The notes under the pieces: model-generated
Told to the model about the DNA's origin: nothing
Seen by the model: only the letters and a program-made list of their open reading frames with translations
The model's database searches: none
DNA from: Agaricus subrufescens
Lineage: Eukaryota; Basidiomycota; Agaricomycetes; Agaricales; Agaricaceae
Length of the DNA: 64,000 nucleotides
Assembly (NCBI GenBank): GCA_029945375.1
Contig: CM057059.1
Coordinates: 3,286,001 to 3,350,000 of the forward strand
Direction: 5' to 3'
In this document: positions 12,721 to 24,600 of the stretch, in pieces
Position numbering within the stretch: position 1 is the first letter of the stretch
Layout: each line of letters opens with the position of its first letter
Translations under genes and position numbers: made by a program

Positions 12721-13902
12721 TTACCTCCACAGGAAGCCGGTTGGAGCAACAATGCTTTCATTCTTAGCAACCTCCTTCAATCCCTTCCCACCATCAATCC
12801 TCTCAAACACTTTAACACCACCACCGTTCGCACCACCAGCCAATAAATACTTGTTATCTGGTCCACCGACTGATATTGCTCTCACATGCTTCAATCCCGA
12901 CCTGACTTCAGCTATCAGGTGCAGCCCGTTAGGGTCGGAGGTAAAGTCGAATATAGATATGATGTCGCCCGCTGGAGAAGGATCGTTCCGGTTTGAGACG
13001 TAAACATAGGGCGTCGGAAAAGCGGAATTTGGTTGAGGAACAAGGATCTCTGCAGCCAGCATATCGTTGGGTTGAGGGAGGGGGCAAGACATAGTAGGTG
13101 TTGACGTTATAAATTTAGGAGATTCAAGACTAGAAGAGAAGCTGTGGCGAGCGACTTTACTCGAGAGTTCAAGAAGTGTAAACAAGTCCCTATCTGTTGT
13201 CCAATTGGTGAGCAGTCTTTTAGTAAACTAAAAAGCGATGCAACCCACTGCAGTAAGCAACGTGACGAGGACCTCCACCTAATTCGTACTGAATGTGGCC
13301 AAACAGACTCCAATTACCATCGCTACCTTTCTTGAACCGAAGTACACGGTCAGCCCCAAGATCAGGAACAAGGAGCTCCGCAAGGTCGTCAACTATGACA
13401 ACCTGGTGTGGGTGTGAGGCTTCTTGGCGAGCCTTGTTGGGACCGGTACCAGAAAACTGAATTGTCTGGGTGGAAGTTGTGAGGTACGGAGTTGAATTGG
13501 CGAGGGAAATAATTCCCATAGTACCAGAAGAATACTGAGGTGTGAGACATCATTCAGTACATAGTTTCTATTAGCAGAGGTATTATGCCTTGGACTCACA
13601 TGCGCGACCAGCAATTGGTCCTTGGTTGCTAACAGTGAACATGGATCCTTCCCACCGCTCTTAACCCTGCAAATAATCTTCCCCTCTCCTTGTTGATCAA
13701 ACTTCAATTCGACAACCTCTCCGTCAGATTGCTCGAGTCCGGAAAACACGACCGAGCGATCTTCAGGATGGAAAGTTATCCAAGAAGGGTGATGGCCAAC
13801 TTTAATGCTAGAAACTAAGTCCAAAGTACCTTTGCCATCGTCGAACAGAAGTGTGTAAACCTCCTCCGCGAACGACGACACCAAAATCGGATGCTGTGTC
13901 AT
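12721..13902 (-). CDS. Lactonase-type seven-bladed beta-propeller (6-phosphogluconolactonase-like family)
   Basis: Beta-propeller of the Pgl/lactonase family, which hydrolyses sugar lactones or muconolactone-type rings. The ATG at 13902 gives MTQHPILVSSFAEEVYTLLF. Typical blade segments follow: HHPSWITFHPEDRSVVFSG, HPHQVVIVDDLAELLVPDLG with ADRVLRF, GGGPRHVAYCS, PYVYVSNRNDPSPAGDIISIF and GPDNKYLLAGG. It ends in APTGFLWR. The HPHQ.....LLVPDLGADRV stretch is the diagnostic family motif. Three or four short introns split it. Length about 350 residues is normal. No signal peptide is evident, so a cytosolic enzyme is expected. The exact substrate cannot be read from sequence. Confidence 0.86.
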
Positions 13903-14127
13903 TGTTTGATTGCTGTAAATGGGTGGGCGTGTTGTTTTAAAGGGGGTCAACAAGGAAGCTTATCAATCGCGGATCAGATTCAAGAGGAATAGGGGATAGG
14001 ATCTGCCTAGGAAGGCTGATTGTCGGGACAGACAAGAAAGAGTAAAGAGCCGTTTGCACAGTTGAACCAGGACCTTCCTTATATAACATATCCGAAGGCA
14101 CGAGAGAAGCATTGCTACCATCGTTCA

Positions 14128-14500
14128 CTAATTTGGAGGACCTCCAATGCACCTTTCCGTCCCCCGATGTTTTGCCGGAACCCAGAATGGAGAATCATTG
14201 ATCCCAGATGAGATCTGCACACGAATGTTCAGTTCTTGATGACTTCGTTATAGACTTACATACCGAAGGCAGATTATTAGGTTGATATGGTAATATAGCA
14301 CCCAAGCTGCACTCGAGTCCGAAATTATTTTCAGGCGGAGATGCAATGAGGTTCGATTCAAGCACAAAAATCAACAGAATATCCGAGAATACTCCTTGAT
14401 GTAGCGTCGCAGCGGAGAATTTGACGATCTTGGGACGCCTAAGAACTGGAATTTGGGCGAAGAGAATGTTCTGCAAATTGTATCGTATGAAACTGCACAT
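14128..14500 (-). CDS. Hypothetical short protein (uncertain gene)
   Basis: An open stretch begins MCSFIRYNLQNILFAQIP and runs to a good donor GTATGTAAGT at 14263. The nearest acceptor (TGTGCAG, about 50 nt on) gives a frame that stops at 14128, for about 105 residues. A later acceptor (GGAAAG, 14153) would instead join an ORF that ends at 13937, only 35 bp before the lactonase start. No domain is recognised. The leader is basic and hydrophobic and could be a mitochondrial presequence. It may equally be upstream sequence of the lactonase transcript. Confidence 0.28.
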
Positions 14501-15237
14501 CGTGACACTGTCTTGACTGCGCCGAGTTTTCTCCTTAGCCTTTGGTTCAAATGATGGCCTCCTTTTGATGCATATGGAGCACAGAAGAACGACGTCAGTG
14601 CTAATCAGCGATTGGATTAGAAGAGTATATTTTGTGATTCTTATCTTATATCGGACTTATGCAGAATTCGAACCCAAGCCGAGAAAGAAGGCGGGGTTAG
14701 ACGATGGGATGCCGCAAGCCTGAGGAAGTACTTATGCCGATCGTCAAGTTGAGTCAAATGGTGGTAAGGATCAGTGAAAGAAATTTCGCATGATGAAGAA
14801 AGATACCATCATGGCCTCCTGGCAGCTTTGACACCTTGTCAGCTTTGGACCAGTTCACGCTAACATGTTTTGTTGGGAAGCAACTCGCGTTTTAGATAAG
14901 GATTCTAAGGAAATTCATGCCCATTGAAAAAAAATAGTAACGACCGAACTTCCAATGGACGATGACCGTGTGCTAAGTTGATATTAATACCCGACGAAGT
15001 ACTTCGTGTCTTTCGCAGCCGAGAAATCGAAGAATCAGTTGCCTGAGAGAGGTTCGAAAGGGGTGTTTTTATATTTGAGGGCATGTGAATGTGATGTGAT
15101 TGTCGAGAGCTACCGGCACATTCAAATGCCATTCAGGCCCCACGAGATTTTATGTCCGAACTACGACACTGGGTGGGTAGTAAAGGGGAAAATTGACGAC
15201 AGCGGCGGCAAGTAACGGACGGATCTTCAGAAATATC
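14501..15237. other. Intergenic region, no gene recognised
   Basis: No supported coding region. Short ORFs at 14905-15132 (minus) and 15006-15215 (plus) overlap antisense to each other and lack family features. Confidence 0.4.
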
Positions 15238-16494
15238 TCACCACCACACAATCCCCTTCATCAACCTCCTACCAGTCCTCACCACTTTAGCACTTTCGAC
15301 TTTCCCATTCTCGGATATTTCCGCTCCGACCTCGACAACTCCTCCAGGATGTTTTATTCGCACCAGGTCGTCCTGTGAACCTGAGAGCTGTCGTGCCTTT
15401 TGGACAATCGTTGACGCTAACGTTTCCTGCACCTTGGATGCCACACCAAGACAGAGGCCCAATGTCATTGGTACGGCTTTGTGCATGACTCCCATCGACA
15501 GCGCGTGTACAACGATATCAACTCTGCTTAGAATATCGGAGTCCGCGTTGGGTAAGCTGAGTAGTGCAATTTTTGGTTGAGCTTGTGCGGCAGGATCAAG
15601 TTTCATGGCCTGTGCGCCTTGCTGGCGAATGGCTTCTAGAGTCTTCGTGACGTGGAGCGAGGAAGGCTCCTTGCCAACGATGTAGTTGTCCACGTCTAGG
15701 CCGAGTTTTCGGAGATCATCGGACAGAATGAAGACGCTAGGGTTTGTCGCGTCGACTAAGCTAGCAGTAATGCTTGCAGGGTTTCCATCAGGAAGATCAA
15801 AATTAAGCTGGTCGGTTAGATTATCTGTGGGAAAGAGTTTTCCTGTACGGGCCCCTGCGGGATCGATGTATTCGCAAATGATTTGGGAGGCTTCTCCTGA
15901 TACTCCAGCGATGCTAGCTTCTGGTACATCGAGAATGGGAATACCAGAGTCAGAAACCGGAAATGTTGTATCAATGATTTTTTGAGTGTTCGTATTGAAG
16001 CATCTGACCGTCGCCCTGCCACTCTCGTTCCGGGTCACAGGACACATGCGTTCATCGAGAGCGTATGCACCGATCATGCTGGTGAGATTCCCACAATTGC
16101 CTGAGTAGTCGATGCTGTCGTCTTTGATGCCGACTTGAACAAATGTATATTGTATATCGATCTGGCGTTTCGATTGTTCGGATGTCGGTGGTTCAATGAC
16201 GCAGATCTTGGATAGACTGGAGACACCTCCGCCCATTCCATCTAGTTGACGACCGTATTCGGCGTCCGGAGAGCCCATGACTCCGAGAAAGATGGGCTTC
16301 CAATCCGCGGTTGAAAGAGGAAGGTGGCCGCGTTTGAGAAATATTCCTTTTGATGTGCCACCTCGGAGAAATGTGGCCGGGATGGGATTTGGGTGCCTGA
16401 GTGCGGAGGAGGAGAGGTGCATCTTCGACAAAAGGTCGAGACGACAGGCCACTGGACGCACTTGGCCGAGGAGTACTTTGCGTCCTGCGAGCAT
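15238..16494 (-). CDS. PrpF-family isomerase (2-methylaconitate / aconitate isomerase-like)
   Basis: Member of the PrpF family, a diaminopimelate-epimerase-like fold that moves double bonds in methylaconitate, oxalomesaconate or aconitate. Fungal Adi1 of the itaconate pathway is a member. The core opens IPATFLRGGTSKGIF and continues SPDAEYGRQLDGMGGGVSSL, then DYSGNCGNLTSMIGAYAL, which carries the catalytic-type Cys in the SGNCGN loop. It ends RIKHPGGVVEVGAE...LMKGIVWW. It is a single uninterrupted ORF. The chosen ATG at 16494 gives a 418-residue protein with a basic leader (MLAGRKVLLGQVRPVACRLD) that resembles a mitochondrial presequence. The frame stays open to an ATG at 16686, so a 482-residue form is possible. 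The family is certain; the reaction is inferred. Confidence 0.87.
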   Translation of the reverse strand: MLAGRKVLLGQVRPVACRLDLLSKMHLSSSALRHPNPIPATFLRGGTSKGIFLKRGHLPLSTADWKPIFLGVMGSPDAEYGRQLDGMGGGVSSLSKICVIEPPTSEQSKRQIDIQYTFVQVGIKDDSIDYSGNCGNLTSMIGAYALDERMCPVTRNESGRATVRCFNTNTQKIIDTTFPVSDSGIPILDVPEASIAGVSGEASQIICEYIDPAGARTGKLFPTDNLTDQLNFDLPDGNPASITASLVDATNPSVFILSDDLRKLGLDVDNYIVGKEPSSLHVTKTLEAIRQQGAQAMKLDPAAQAQPKIALLSLPNADSDILSRVDIVVHALSMGVMHKAVPMTLGLCLGVASKVQETLASTIVQKARQLSGSQDDLVRIKHPGGVVEVGAEISENGKVESAKVVRTGRRLMKGIVWW

Positions 16495-17245
16495 CTGCTG
16501 ACGGTTCACGGCAGTTCGTCGTAGTTCGCACTTAGCAGGCGCTGCGATCAAACATCTCAAACGATCACACAGGAGTGGCCAATCAGAAGGAACTTCGTGG
16601 GCGACCGAGATTCGGCGGAATATGCTTATGCCAAATATGGACACGGTTGTAGATCGGATCAAACATGTCGATCGCGGCTCGGTCATTTCATTTCATTCGG
16701 GGGTGTCTCGTCATGTTTTGAAATTAGTGGCAAATGGCCATAGTTCTAATTTCTGATTGGGACTCTAGAAGAGATATCTTTGAGAGGTGCCTAGCCAGAA
16801 GTAGCCCAGCGGCCGCGCATGCTTCAATGACAGTTGTCATCAATCCGGGCTATAATGGGAACTGTTCCCATTCAGGCATAGAATCGCTGACCCTGCAGGC
16901 GTGCAGTCATACCCCTGCTCGGGAGTCCGCCGTCCATCAGTGCTGTTAGCTGTTACTCCCTCTCTTTCTCCTTCTTTCAAGCCATCCTCACCGCCTTAGG
17001 TCCCGTGTCGCTCTTTTCCTTCGCTACAGAGTCAACATTTTGTTCGTTCTTGGGTTTCCTTTGTTCGTTAATACAAGGGTAGTTGTTCCTGTTTACTTTT
17101 TCGGTACGTGTGCCTGCTTTTTGACCGTTTATTCTCAGACACTGACCGAGGTAGAAATCCTCAACTCTGTCAATAGTTCCCTTTCACGACCACCATTCTT
17201 CTCAATCTGCCTTAGTATTTTCAAGAGACTGGGTTTTTACCTTCA
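16495..17245. other. Divergent intergenic region with pyrimidine-rich leader
   Basis: Shared upstream region of the PrpF-like gene (minus) and the membrane-protein gene (plus). From about 16950 the plus strand is rich in C and T, typical of a fungal transcription start and 5' UTR. An acceptor-like CTGCCTTAG at 17207-17215 suggests a 5' UTR intron. Confidence 0.45.
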
Positions 17246-17918
17246 ATGCCGGATTCATCGCCTGACCGGCAGGGTCCAATCCTCGGTGCGGTCCTGGGGG
17301 TTGTTGGACTGCTTTTGCTAGTGGGGATTGTGTTCATCACAACACGGAAGCGTAGGCGGCGGCAGTGGCAGCCAGGTGATACAGAAAAAGCCTCTGGCTC
17401 ATTTCATGGGACAGCCTTGCTGGATAAGCAGCATCCTGCGACAAAAATTGTACCATTTGGAACATCCCTAGAAGACCATTATTTCCGTGCGTAGTCCCCT
17501 TACTGTATGCAGAACAACTCGTACTGAGAACATCTCTACTGTAGGTCATCCTCCAGGAGCAAGCATGCGGCTAGCTATTCGCAGGCCGGATGGTGCTTGG
17601 GATTTTACTGACCCAAGCGAACCATTTACTCCCTCAGGCATCTCAGATATTCATATTTCGCCTGTATCACCCTCTACACCCCCTACGAGCAACCACAGAT
17701 CCTCAAAATCGGCCGTAAGGCAGTACAAAGAACAAGAATCGACCGTCTCCCGAATGATTAGGCTAGGATACGATGCTCGGGACGCTGACCTGGCCTTCAC
17801 GGAAGGCCCTTTGCCACACCCACCGCCAGCTTATGGCCAAGAGCCTACTATTACTCCGTACGCCACTCATCGCTCCCTCGGCTCCCCTACTTCTTCGAAT
17901 CGAAACGCCCCAAGATAA
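17246..17918 (+). CDS. Small single-pass membrane protein with basic stop-transfer and cytosolic tail
   Basis: Exon 1 (17246-17486) starts MPDSSPDRQGPILGAVLG and carries one hydrophobic helix of about 20 residues (GVVGLLLLVGIVFITT). RKRRRR follows directly, so the C-terminus should be cytosolic. A 58-nt intron (17487-17544, GTGCGT...CTGTAG) joins exon 2 through ...YFR|HPPGASMRLAIRR. The tail is Ser/Pro rich with a PPPAYG (PY-like) motif that could bind WW-domain proteins such as Nedd4-type ligases. An in-frame stop at 17213 limits extension upstream unless an earlier exon supplies an ectodomain. The layout resembles basidiomycete SKG6/Mid2-like sensors without the Ser-rich ectodomain. Function not known. 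Confidence 0.6.
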
Positions 17919-18691
17919 GACTAACCAAATCTGCACTACTTCCTGTCGGATATTGTTGATTCCATCTTTTCAAGCAATTCAATTCAGTTTCGGCATTTTT
18001 CTACTCAAAACCTCGTTGTTTATTTTATGCCTTTATTTTATTCTTGTATTGTCTTTGGTCGTTTCCCTGCAATAGCTGTCTTTTATCTCCCTGGTGTCTT
18101 ATTTTCGTTCGTTACGGAACCGTCATGAGCTCGGTGCTGTCTGCAAAGCCAGTTTTTAGGCACTCTTTACGAACTTTTCGATCAGAATTGTAACCATATC
18201 GTTCGCTGTTTCATAGTTTTCCACTCAAATCATTTGCTCTCCCCGGTAGTTGCTCGCCGCTGAGTTTAAGTGTCACGGTTCTGGTTAAAAACAGACCTGC
18301 CTGACAATGAATCAGAGTTGATATATTATACCACAGCCTCTCTTGGTGTCTCATACAATTTTAGGGCCTCTCAGCTCGCCTGCAGCCAATTTTGACAGAG
18401 TTCAGAAGTCATCGGTCTGACACTGACACTGATATCAGGAAACGCTCATAAATCATCCCACGATCGAAATCTCGCCGAGCCGCGGTCGTGACTCGCCAAG
18501 TTCAACTCGGGCAACGGTGTCCTCCAGCTGAATATCTGCACAATCACTCGTCTGGATCAAACCTGTCATCGTCCAAGAAACCTACCCTTGCTAAACTTAA
18601 AAAACAAGAGACCAAAGCAGGTTCTGCGGGTGCTTCGTTGACCTCTTTTGATATCACATCGTGGGTTGCGCAGAGTCGTACTGCAGCAAAC
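17919..18691. other. Intergenic region upstream of GCN1
   Basis: Contains the 3' UTR of the membrane-protein gene and the GCN1 promoter. The GCN1 reading frame is open back to about 18488 without an in-frame ATG, so an upstream coding exon cannot be excluded. Confidence 0.5.
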
Positions 18692-21600
18692 ATGGACGAG
18701 AGTGAGGGAGTGTACGGGGTAGATAATGTATGGGCAAGAGAACGTGTGCTACAGGACTGGAATCGGTCTGTGGAACACGCGAGGACGAAATTGTTGGTTG
18801 AAAAGGTCAAGGGCAGAGTCGCGTTTCTGCAGGAAGACATACTTAGCGTCGTCAGATCTGTAGGTGCGCATCCATATGCTCTTTTTCCGGAAGGACTTCT
18901 ATTTACTTGTTGACGCATGGATGCTGCAGATCTAAGCCTGTCGCAGATCATGGACGTTTTCCAATTGCTGATGCTCACATATCCGCGATATGGAGACGAT
19001 AAATCTCAAGCGGCTGTCCAAGCAGTTGGGATGGAACTAATCTCTCGAGACGAACAGCAAGAGAACAAACTCGGTGTAGCGGAACAAATTATCGGGTGGC
19101 TGTCCACTGAGGTTGGTAGATACGCAAAGAGGAATTCAGCTGAGTGAGTTTTTGGTGTATGAATGTCGCCCTGGCATTGATCTGAACAGAAAATAGTTCA
19201 TATGCGCCTGCCGATTTGTTTGTCCTTCTCAACTGGGCTTATGGGATATATACTATCTGCGTCAAGCAGAACGAAAACTTTCCGACCAGTCCGGCATTTA
19301 AAGCACTCGTTGGCTCAATGGCTCTCCTGTTAGATATGGTGCTAGAATCGTCCAAGTCTAAAGATACGCTCAAAAAGGGGGCTCTGGTACGCGCAAGACG
19401 TGCCTTACGGTCTGTGAGTGCTCTTACCCTTGTTTCGTTCATGAAAAGCTTGAGGTGTACACAGTCAGGTTCCACAATCCCGGTAGTGATATCGACATTA
19501 CTCGCACTCGTGAAAGCGAATGCCTCTCAAAATCCTATCCGTTTCTTCACGCTGATTGGTGTTGCTGTCGCAGTCCTTGTGAGGCAGAAACATATGCCCA
19601 CAAGTCCAGAAGATCGCCTATCGAACGAGCTTCAGGTCGGTCCGAGTATGTCTCTTACTGAAAGTGTACTGACGCGTGGCCACCAGACCGAAATTTCCAC
19701 CATATACACGTCTACAATCCTTATGTCACGAGCAGCAATTCCTCCCCATATTTTGGTACGCGTTAACTCAAAAACATGCACTGTTGTTCTAATCCTTGTT
19801 ACTCAACAGATATCATTTGAAGATTTCATCGCCACGTATATCACACCGGATTCTTTTAACTCCAATTACCTTCCTACTATCGAAAAAGCGCTTGTGCGCT
19901 CTCCCGAGTCTGCCCTTCCGACTCTCACATCATTTTTCCAATACTATCGCCATCTTCTCGATGAATCCACATTCCGCCGCATCCTCGCACAAATCATTAG
20001 CAGCTCAAAGTCCAGCAACGCTGCAGTTCGTACATCAGCCGTTGGACTCTTCAAAACAATCCGGGGATCAACATCTACACATGGGGTAGTAGCAGTTAAT
20101 GATTTGCTCGCCCTACCTAAAACGGGAAAATCGGCAGGACCAGATAATCGAATTGCGTTGTATTCGATGCTTGCATTCCTGCAAGCCGGAGTGGAAATCT
20201 CACATACTCTTGTTGAAACAGCCATCCCTTTATTGGCCAAAGAGCAAAACGAGGTTGCTACGGCCAGGCTTGACACCTCTCTTAGTCCCCATATCACTTT
20301 CCTTCTCAAGTTTGATTCGGGGAAACTTGAGAATGTCACACAGTTGATTGTTAAAGAGATGAATAGTGTCAAGGCTCCGGTGAAACGGGCTTTTGTGGCA
20401 CTTGCTGGAGATATCTTCTATGAAGAACTTAACAGCTCGTTGGAGGGTGGAAAGGCCACAGTGTTTGTGAAAGCTCTTTTGTCCGCTTTCGAAACGTCGC
20501 TGAAGAATGTTTCGGGAAATGTGATGAACAATCCTGCGGGACCATTAGAGGGTTATGTTGCTGTTGCGGTACTGCTTGGTCCACTGCATCGCCTCCATCA
20601 GTTTGGTGAGCTACCTCCTGGTTGTGGAGGATAGTCCTGTTTTTGATTGTCTATTAGATGATGTTATCTCCAAAAACGCGGCCATCGTGGCTATCGCCAC
20701 GAGTACTGTCAAGCCTTCATTCCTGCTCTGGGAGAAGGTGTATCAAAAAGTGACCGAAGAAGTTGATGAAATATGGTTGTTACGCGCTCTCGAAGTATCA
20801 TTAAGGTTCTTTAAGAAGGACCTTGAGAAGAATGAAGTCCTGAGGTAAGCTTTGCGATGATATTGTATGGATAACGGTACTAACGAAGTGTGCCTAGGGG
20901 AAACTTTGGCGCAGCTTTGCTGCATCTCGCTGTCGAAAGTGCACGTAAAGGGACCCGTCAAGCGGCGAACAAGTTGATTGTTGAAGCTGCAGCATGGGAC
21001 CCATCGTTAACGACAACAATCATGCGTGAATCTGTTGTCGCGTTCCTGTCTCGCGTAACATCTACAACCAAAACAACGGCAGGAGAAGAAGCACCAGCAT
21101 GGAACAAACACTCGCGTCTAGCCTCGGTTCTCCTGAGTTCTGTTGCATATGACGACAACGTTGATGCAGAACTCAAGGAAGAATTGGTTACTCAATTGGT
21201 AATTGTTGGACACCACGAATTTGTTTGTTAGTAGCCACTCGGTTGCGCCTGCGCTTTTGAGCTGATGAACTTTGGGTAGCTGGACCGATGAGGCAAACCT
21301 GGATTGATATATGTCAGAAGGCAAATATCGATCCAAAGGCGTTGATCGAGAAGCACGTTGATAAACTGCTGAAGTTAGTCTTGGAGTCCACAACGGTGGA
21401 GGGAAAGGTGAGTTAATGTTTTGATATTAGCTGTATGCTTAAATCAGGTTCTTGTGTAGCTCGGTTTCGCACAAGCAGCTTATGGTGCAGTAACTACCTT
21501 GACGTTCATCGCTCCCGGTGTGATACTCCCTCGTATCGTGGATCAAATTAGGCTGGATTTGGAACCTTCACTTCTCAATTCACTAACGGACTTCGACTAT

Positions 21601-24600
21601 GGGGTATGGCAAACACCTGAGGGTACAGCATTCGTCGATGGTGAGACTCGTAAAGATATACATTTCTGCCTTGAAATAATCTCTGCTTTAGTTCTTGCTT
21701 CTAACAGAGACACATCGAAAGTTGTGAAAGGGAAAGATGCGCAAATGGCCAAGTGGGATGAAGAAGTGCGAAAAACACTAGCAAGTAAAAAAGGCAATGC
21801 ACCAGCATTGACTAAGCAACAACAGGCGCTCGTTACCGCGCAATTAGAGAAGGAAAGACAAGTGAGGGAGAGGGTGATAGGGATCAAAGCGCAGGTGGAC
21901 CGGGGACTCGCTTTGGTGAAAAGTGTAGTCAACGCTAGTGTCGAGGAGTTCCCTCCTTATATCGCTCCAATTACGAAATTGATGCTCGATGGTGTTTTGA
22001 AGAATGGGAAGACGTTGGTCGGTCAACAGGCGTTCGATGTTTATTTGGCAAGTAGCCTGTGTCTGAGTTGACGTGTTACTAACAATGGTGGTGGGTGTAT
22101 ATAGGAACTAGCAAGATGTTGCTCTGAGAGGTTGGACACGTTCAGAAAATGGCTAGGAGTTGCAACCTTGAGGAGTCTGAAGATCGATTCTGTACCGGAA
22201 GAACTGCAGGCTGAGTCTTTACACAGTAATCCATACTTTTCAGCGCTCTTCAACATAATACTGACTAAATGCTCAGATTTGATCATCCGTGTATTATACC
22301 GTCTAAGGTACCTGGCGGAACAGACTCCGTTCGATGCTTCAACCTTCTCCTATGTTTTCCCTCTCCTAGAACAGATCGTACAACAGGGTGGAATCGCAGT
22401 AGACGAGGAGGAAGATGAACCTCTGGAACAGGTTTCGCTGACGTTGGATTTGATTAAGTTCCACTGTGGTGAATGTGAGCAAATTCTGAAATGCTACAAA
22501 GAGATGTCACTCAATTATGCTACAGTCGCTGATGTTGCCTTCCCTCGCAAACTTACTATGCAACAACTACTTTACATCATTCGTCATCAATCCAAGTTGA
22601 GCAAGAACGCATCTTCCGCTTTAATTGATCTCGGAGAGGCAATATCAGCGGCTGCAGTACGCGATGAGATAGACGTTTTGCTGAAAGGCATGTTGATGCA
22701 AGAATCGCATGTCAGGAATTCGTGCTTGCAAGCTATCGAGGTGAGGAGGACGGTCTTTATGATAAACCTTAACCCTAAACTAAGGTATGATTATCAGCCG
22801 TTTGATCTCACAGACCTAGATTGGTCTCCCGAATTATGGATAGTTTGCCATGATGATGACGAGCAGAATGCTAGACTTGCGCGACATGTCTGGGAAGATA
22901 ATGGCCTGGATGTGCCGGAGACGTATTTGGATGAGCTGATCCCGTATCTCGGTGTGTTTCTTCACAAACAAGTTGTGACTAGTTTTGATTACTTATATGC
23001 TATTGAAGATCATCATAATGAATATGTCCGCTTCAGTGTCGCTGCAGCTATCGGAGAATGCGTGGAACAATGGCCGTCGACAGTACAGAAGGCTGTTTCC
23101 GTTTTGCAAGACTACTATCGCGAGAAGGTTCGCATTTAGTACGCGTCTCTGTTCTCGGGCTGATCGGAATTCTGTCTCCAGGCGAAGTTACTACTGCCCG
23201 AGTACGATCAATATGTACGCATTGCGCTCCCTTGCTTCAGACCCTTCACTCACGTGTAAATAGGGAATGGTGTTAGCGCACACTGTGGACCGACCGGACC
23301 CCTGGCAAACGAGACGGGCTATTGCAAGCACCTTCGAATATCTTGCACCTTCCTTTGTCGACGATCTACTGGAGCCTTTCTTCCAGTTCCTCATCGAAGA
23401 TCAGGCTCTTGGTGACAGAGCTGCTGATGTTCGTAAAGGAATGCTCAGTGCCGGAACACACCTCATTGATCTTCATGGTCCTAAACGCCTTGCTGCCCTC
23501 ATCTCGCTGTTCGAGGCGCATCTTGCCAAGAAAACCCCTGCAACGGAGGCAGACGATCAGATCAAAGAAGCCGTCGTGATCCTCTTCGGTCGTGTTGCGC
23601 GCCATTTGGATTCTTCCCATGTTAAGATTCCCTCAATCGTTGATCGTCTGGTCGAAGCTCTATCCACTCCGGCAGAGCAAGTACAGATAGCCGCTTCTGA
23701 TTGTTTGTCCCCTCTTGTTCGTCTTATGCGTCCCAAGCTCCCCTCTCTCGTCGATCATCTGTTCGATCAACTTTTCAATGGACCAAAATATGCCGTTCGC
23801 CGTGGAGCTGCGTACGGGTTAGCAGGTGTCATTCGTGGCACTGGGATCGCGGGCATGAAGGAATTCGACGTGATTCGCAAACTTCAAGTTGCAGCTGAGG
23901 AGAAGAAGCGATATGAATCTCGCCAGGGTGTCATGTTTGCGTTCGAGACGCTCTCAATAGCTCTTGGACGTCTTTTTGAACCTTACATACCAGTGGTTCT
24001 CCCAATCTTGCTCTCCGGTTTTGGTGACTCAACGGGTGATGTTCGTGAAGCAACGCAAGATGCCACCAGGATTATCATGGGTGGCCTATCTGGTTATGGG
24101 CTAAAACTTATTTTACCTACCTTGCTGGACGGTTTGACCGACAAGCAGTGGCGAACGAAGAAAGGCTGTATCGAGGTGCTGGGTATGATGGCGTATTGTT
24201 CGCCTAGACAACTTACCCTCTCGCTACCTATTGTCATCCCCCGCCTCACAGGTGTTCTGATGGATTCGCATGCTCAGGTCAAGTCCGCTGCGAACAAGAG
24301 CTTGAAACAGTTTGGCGAGGTCATTAGTAACCCCGAGATACAGTCTCTGGTTCCCGTCCTCCTTAAGGCGTTGGTTGATCCTGGTAAGACGCCAAACGCG
24401 CTCGGATCTTTGTTGAAAATGTCTTTCATGCACTATATCGACCATTCGTCTTTGGCTTTGGTGAGTTTTACTACGTTGTACCCTTTGATATCTACTTACG
24501 TTAACATTCTAGGTGATTCCTATCATTGAAAGAGGTCTCAAAGAACGGGGTGCAGACACTAAGAAAAAGGCCGCGCAAATTGTCGGAAACCTAGCTTCAC

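Noticed and set aside
14640..14740. TTCGAACCC-like T-loop suggesting a tRNA on the minus strand
   Set aside because: The flanking five-base stem does not pair and no anticodon arm or acceptor stem could be formed.
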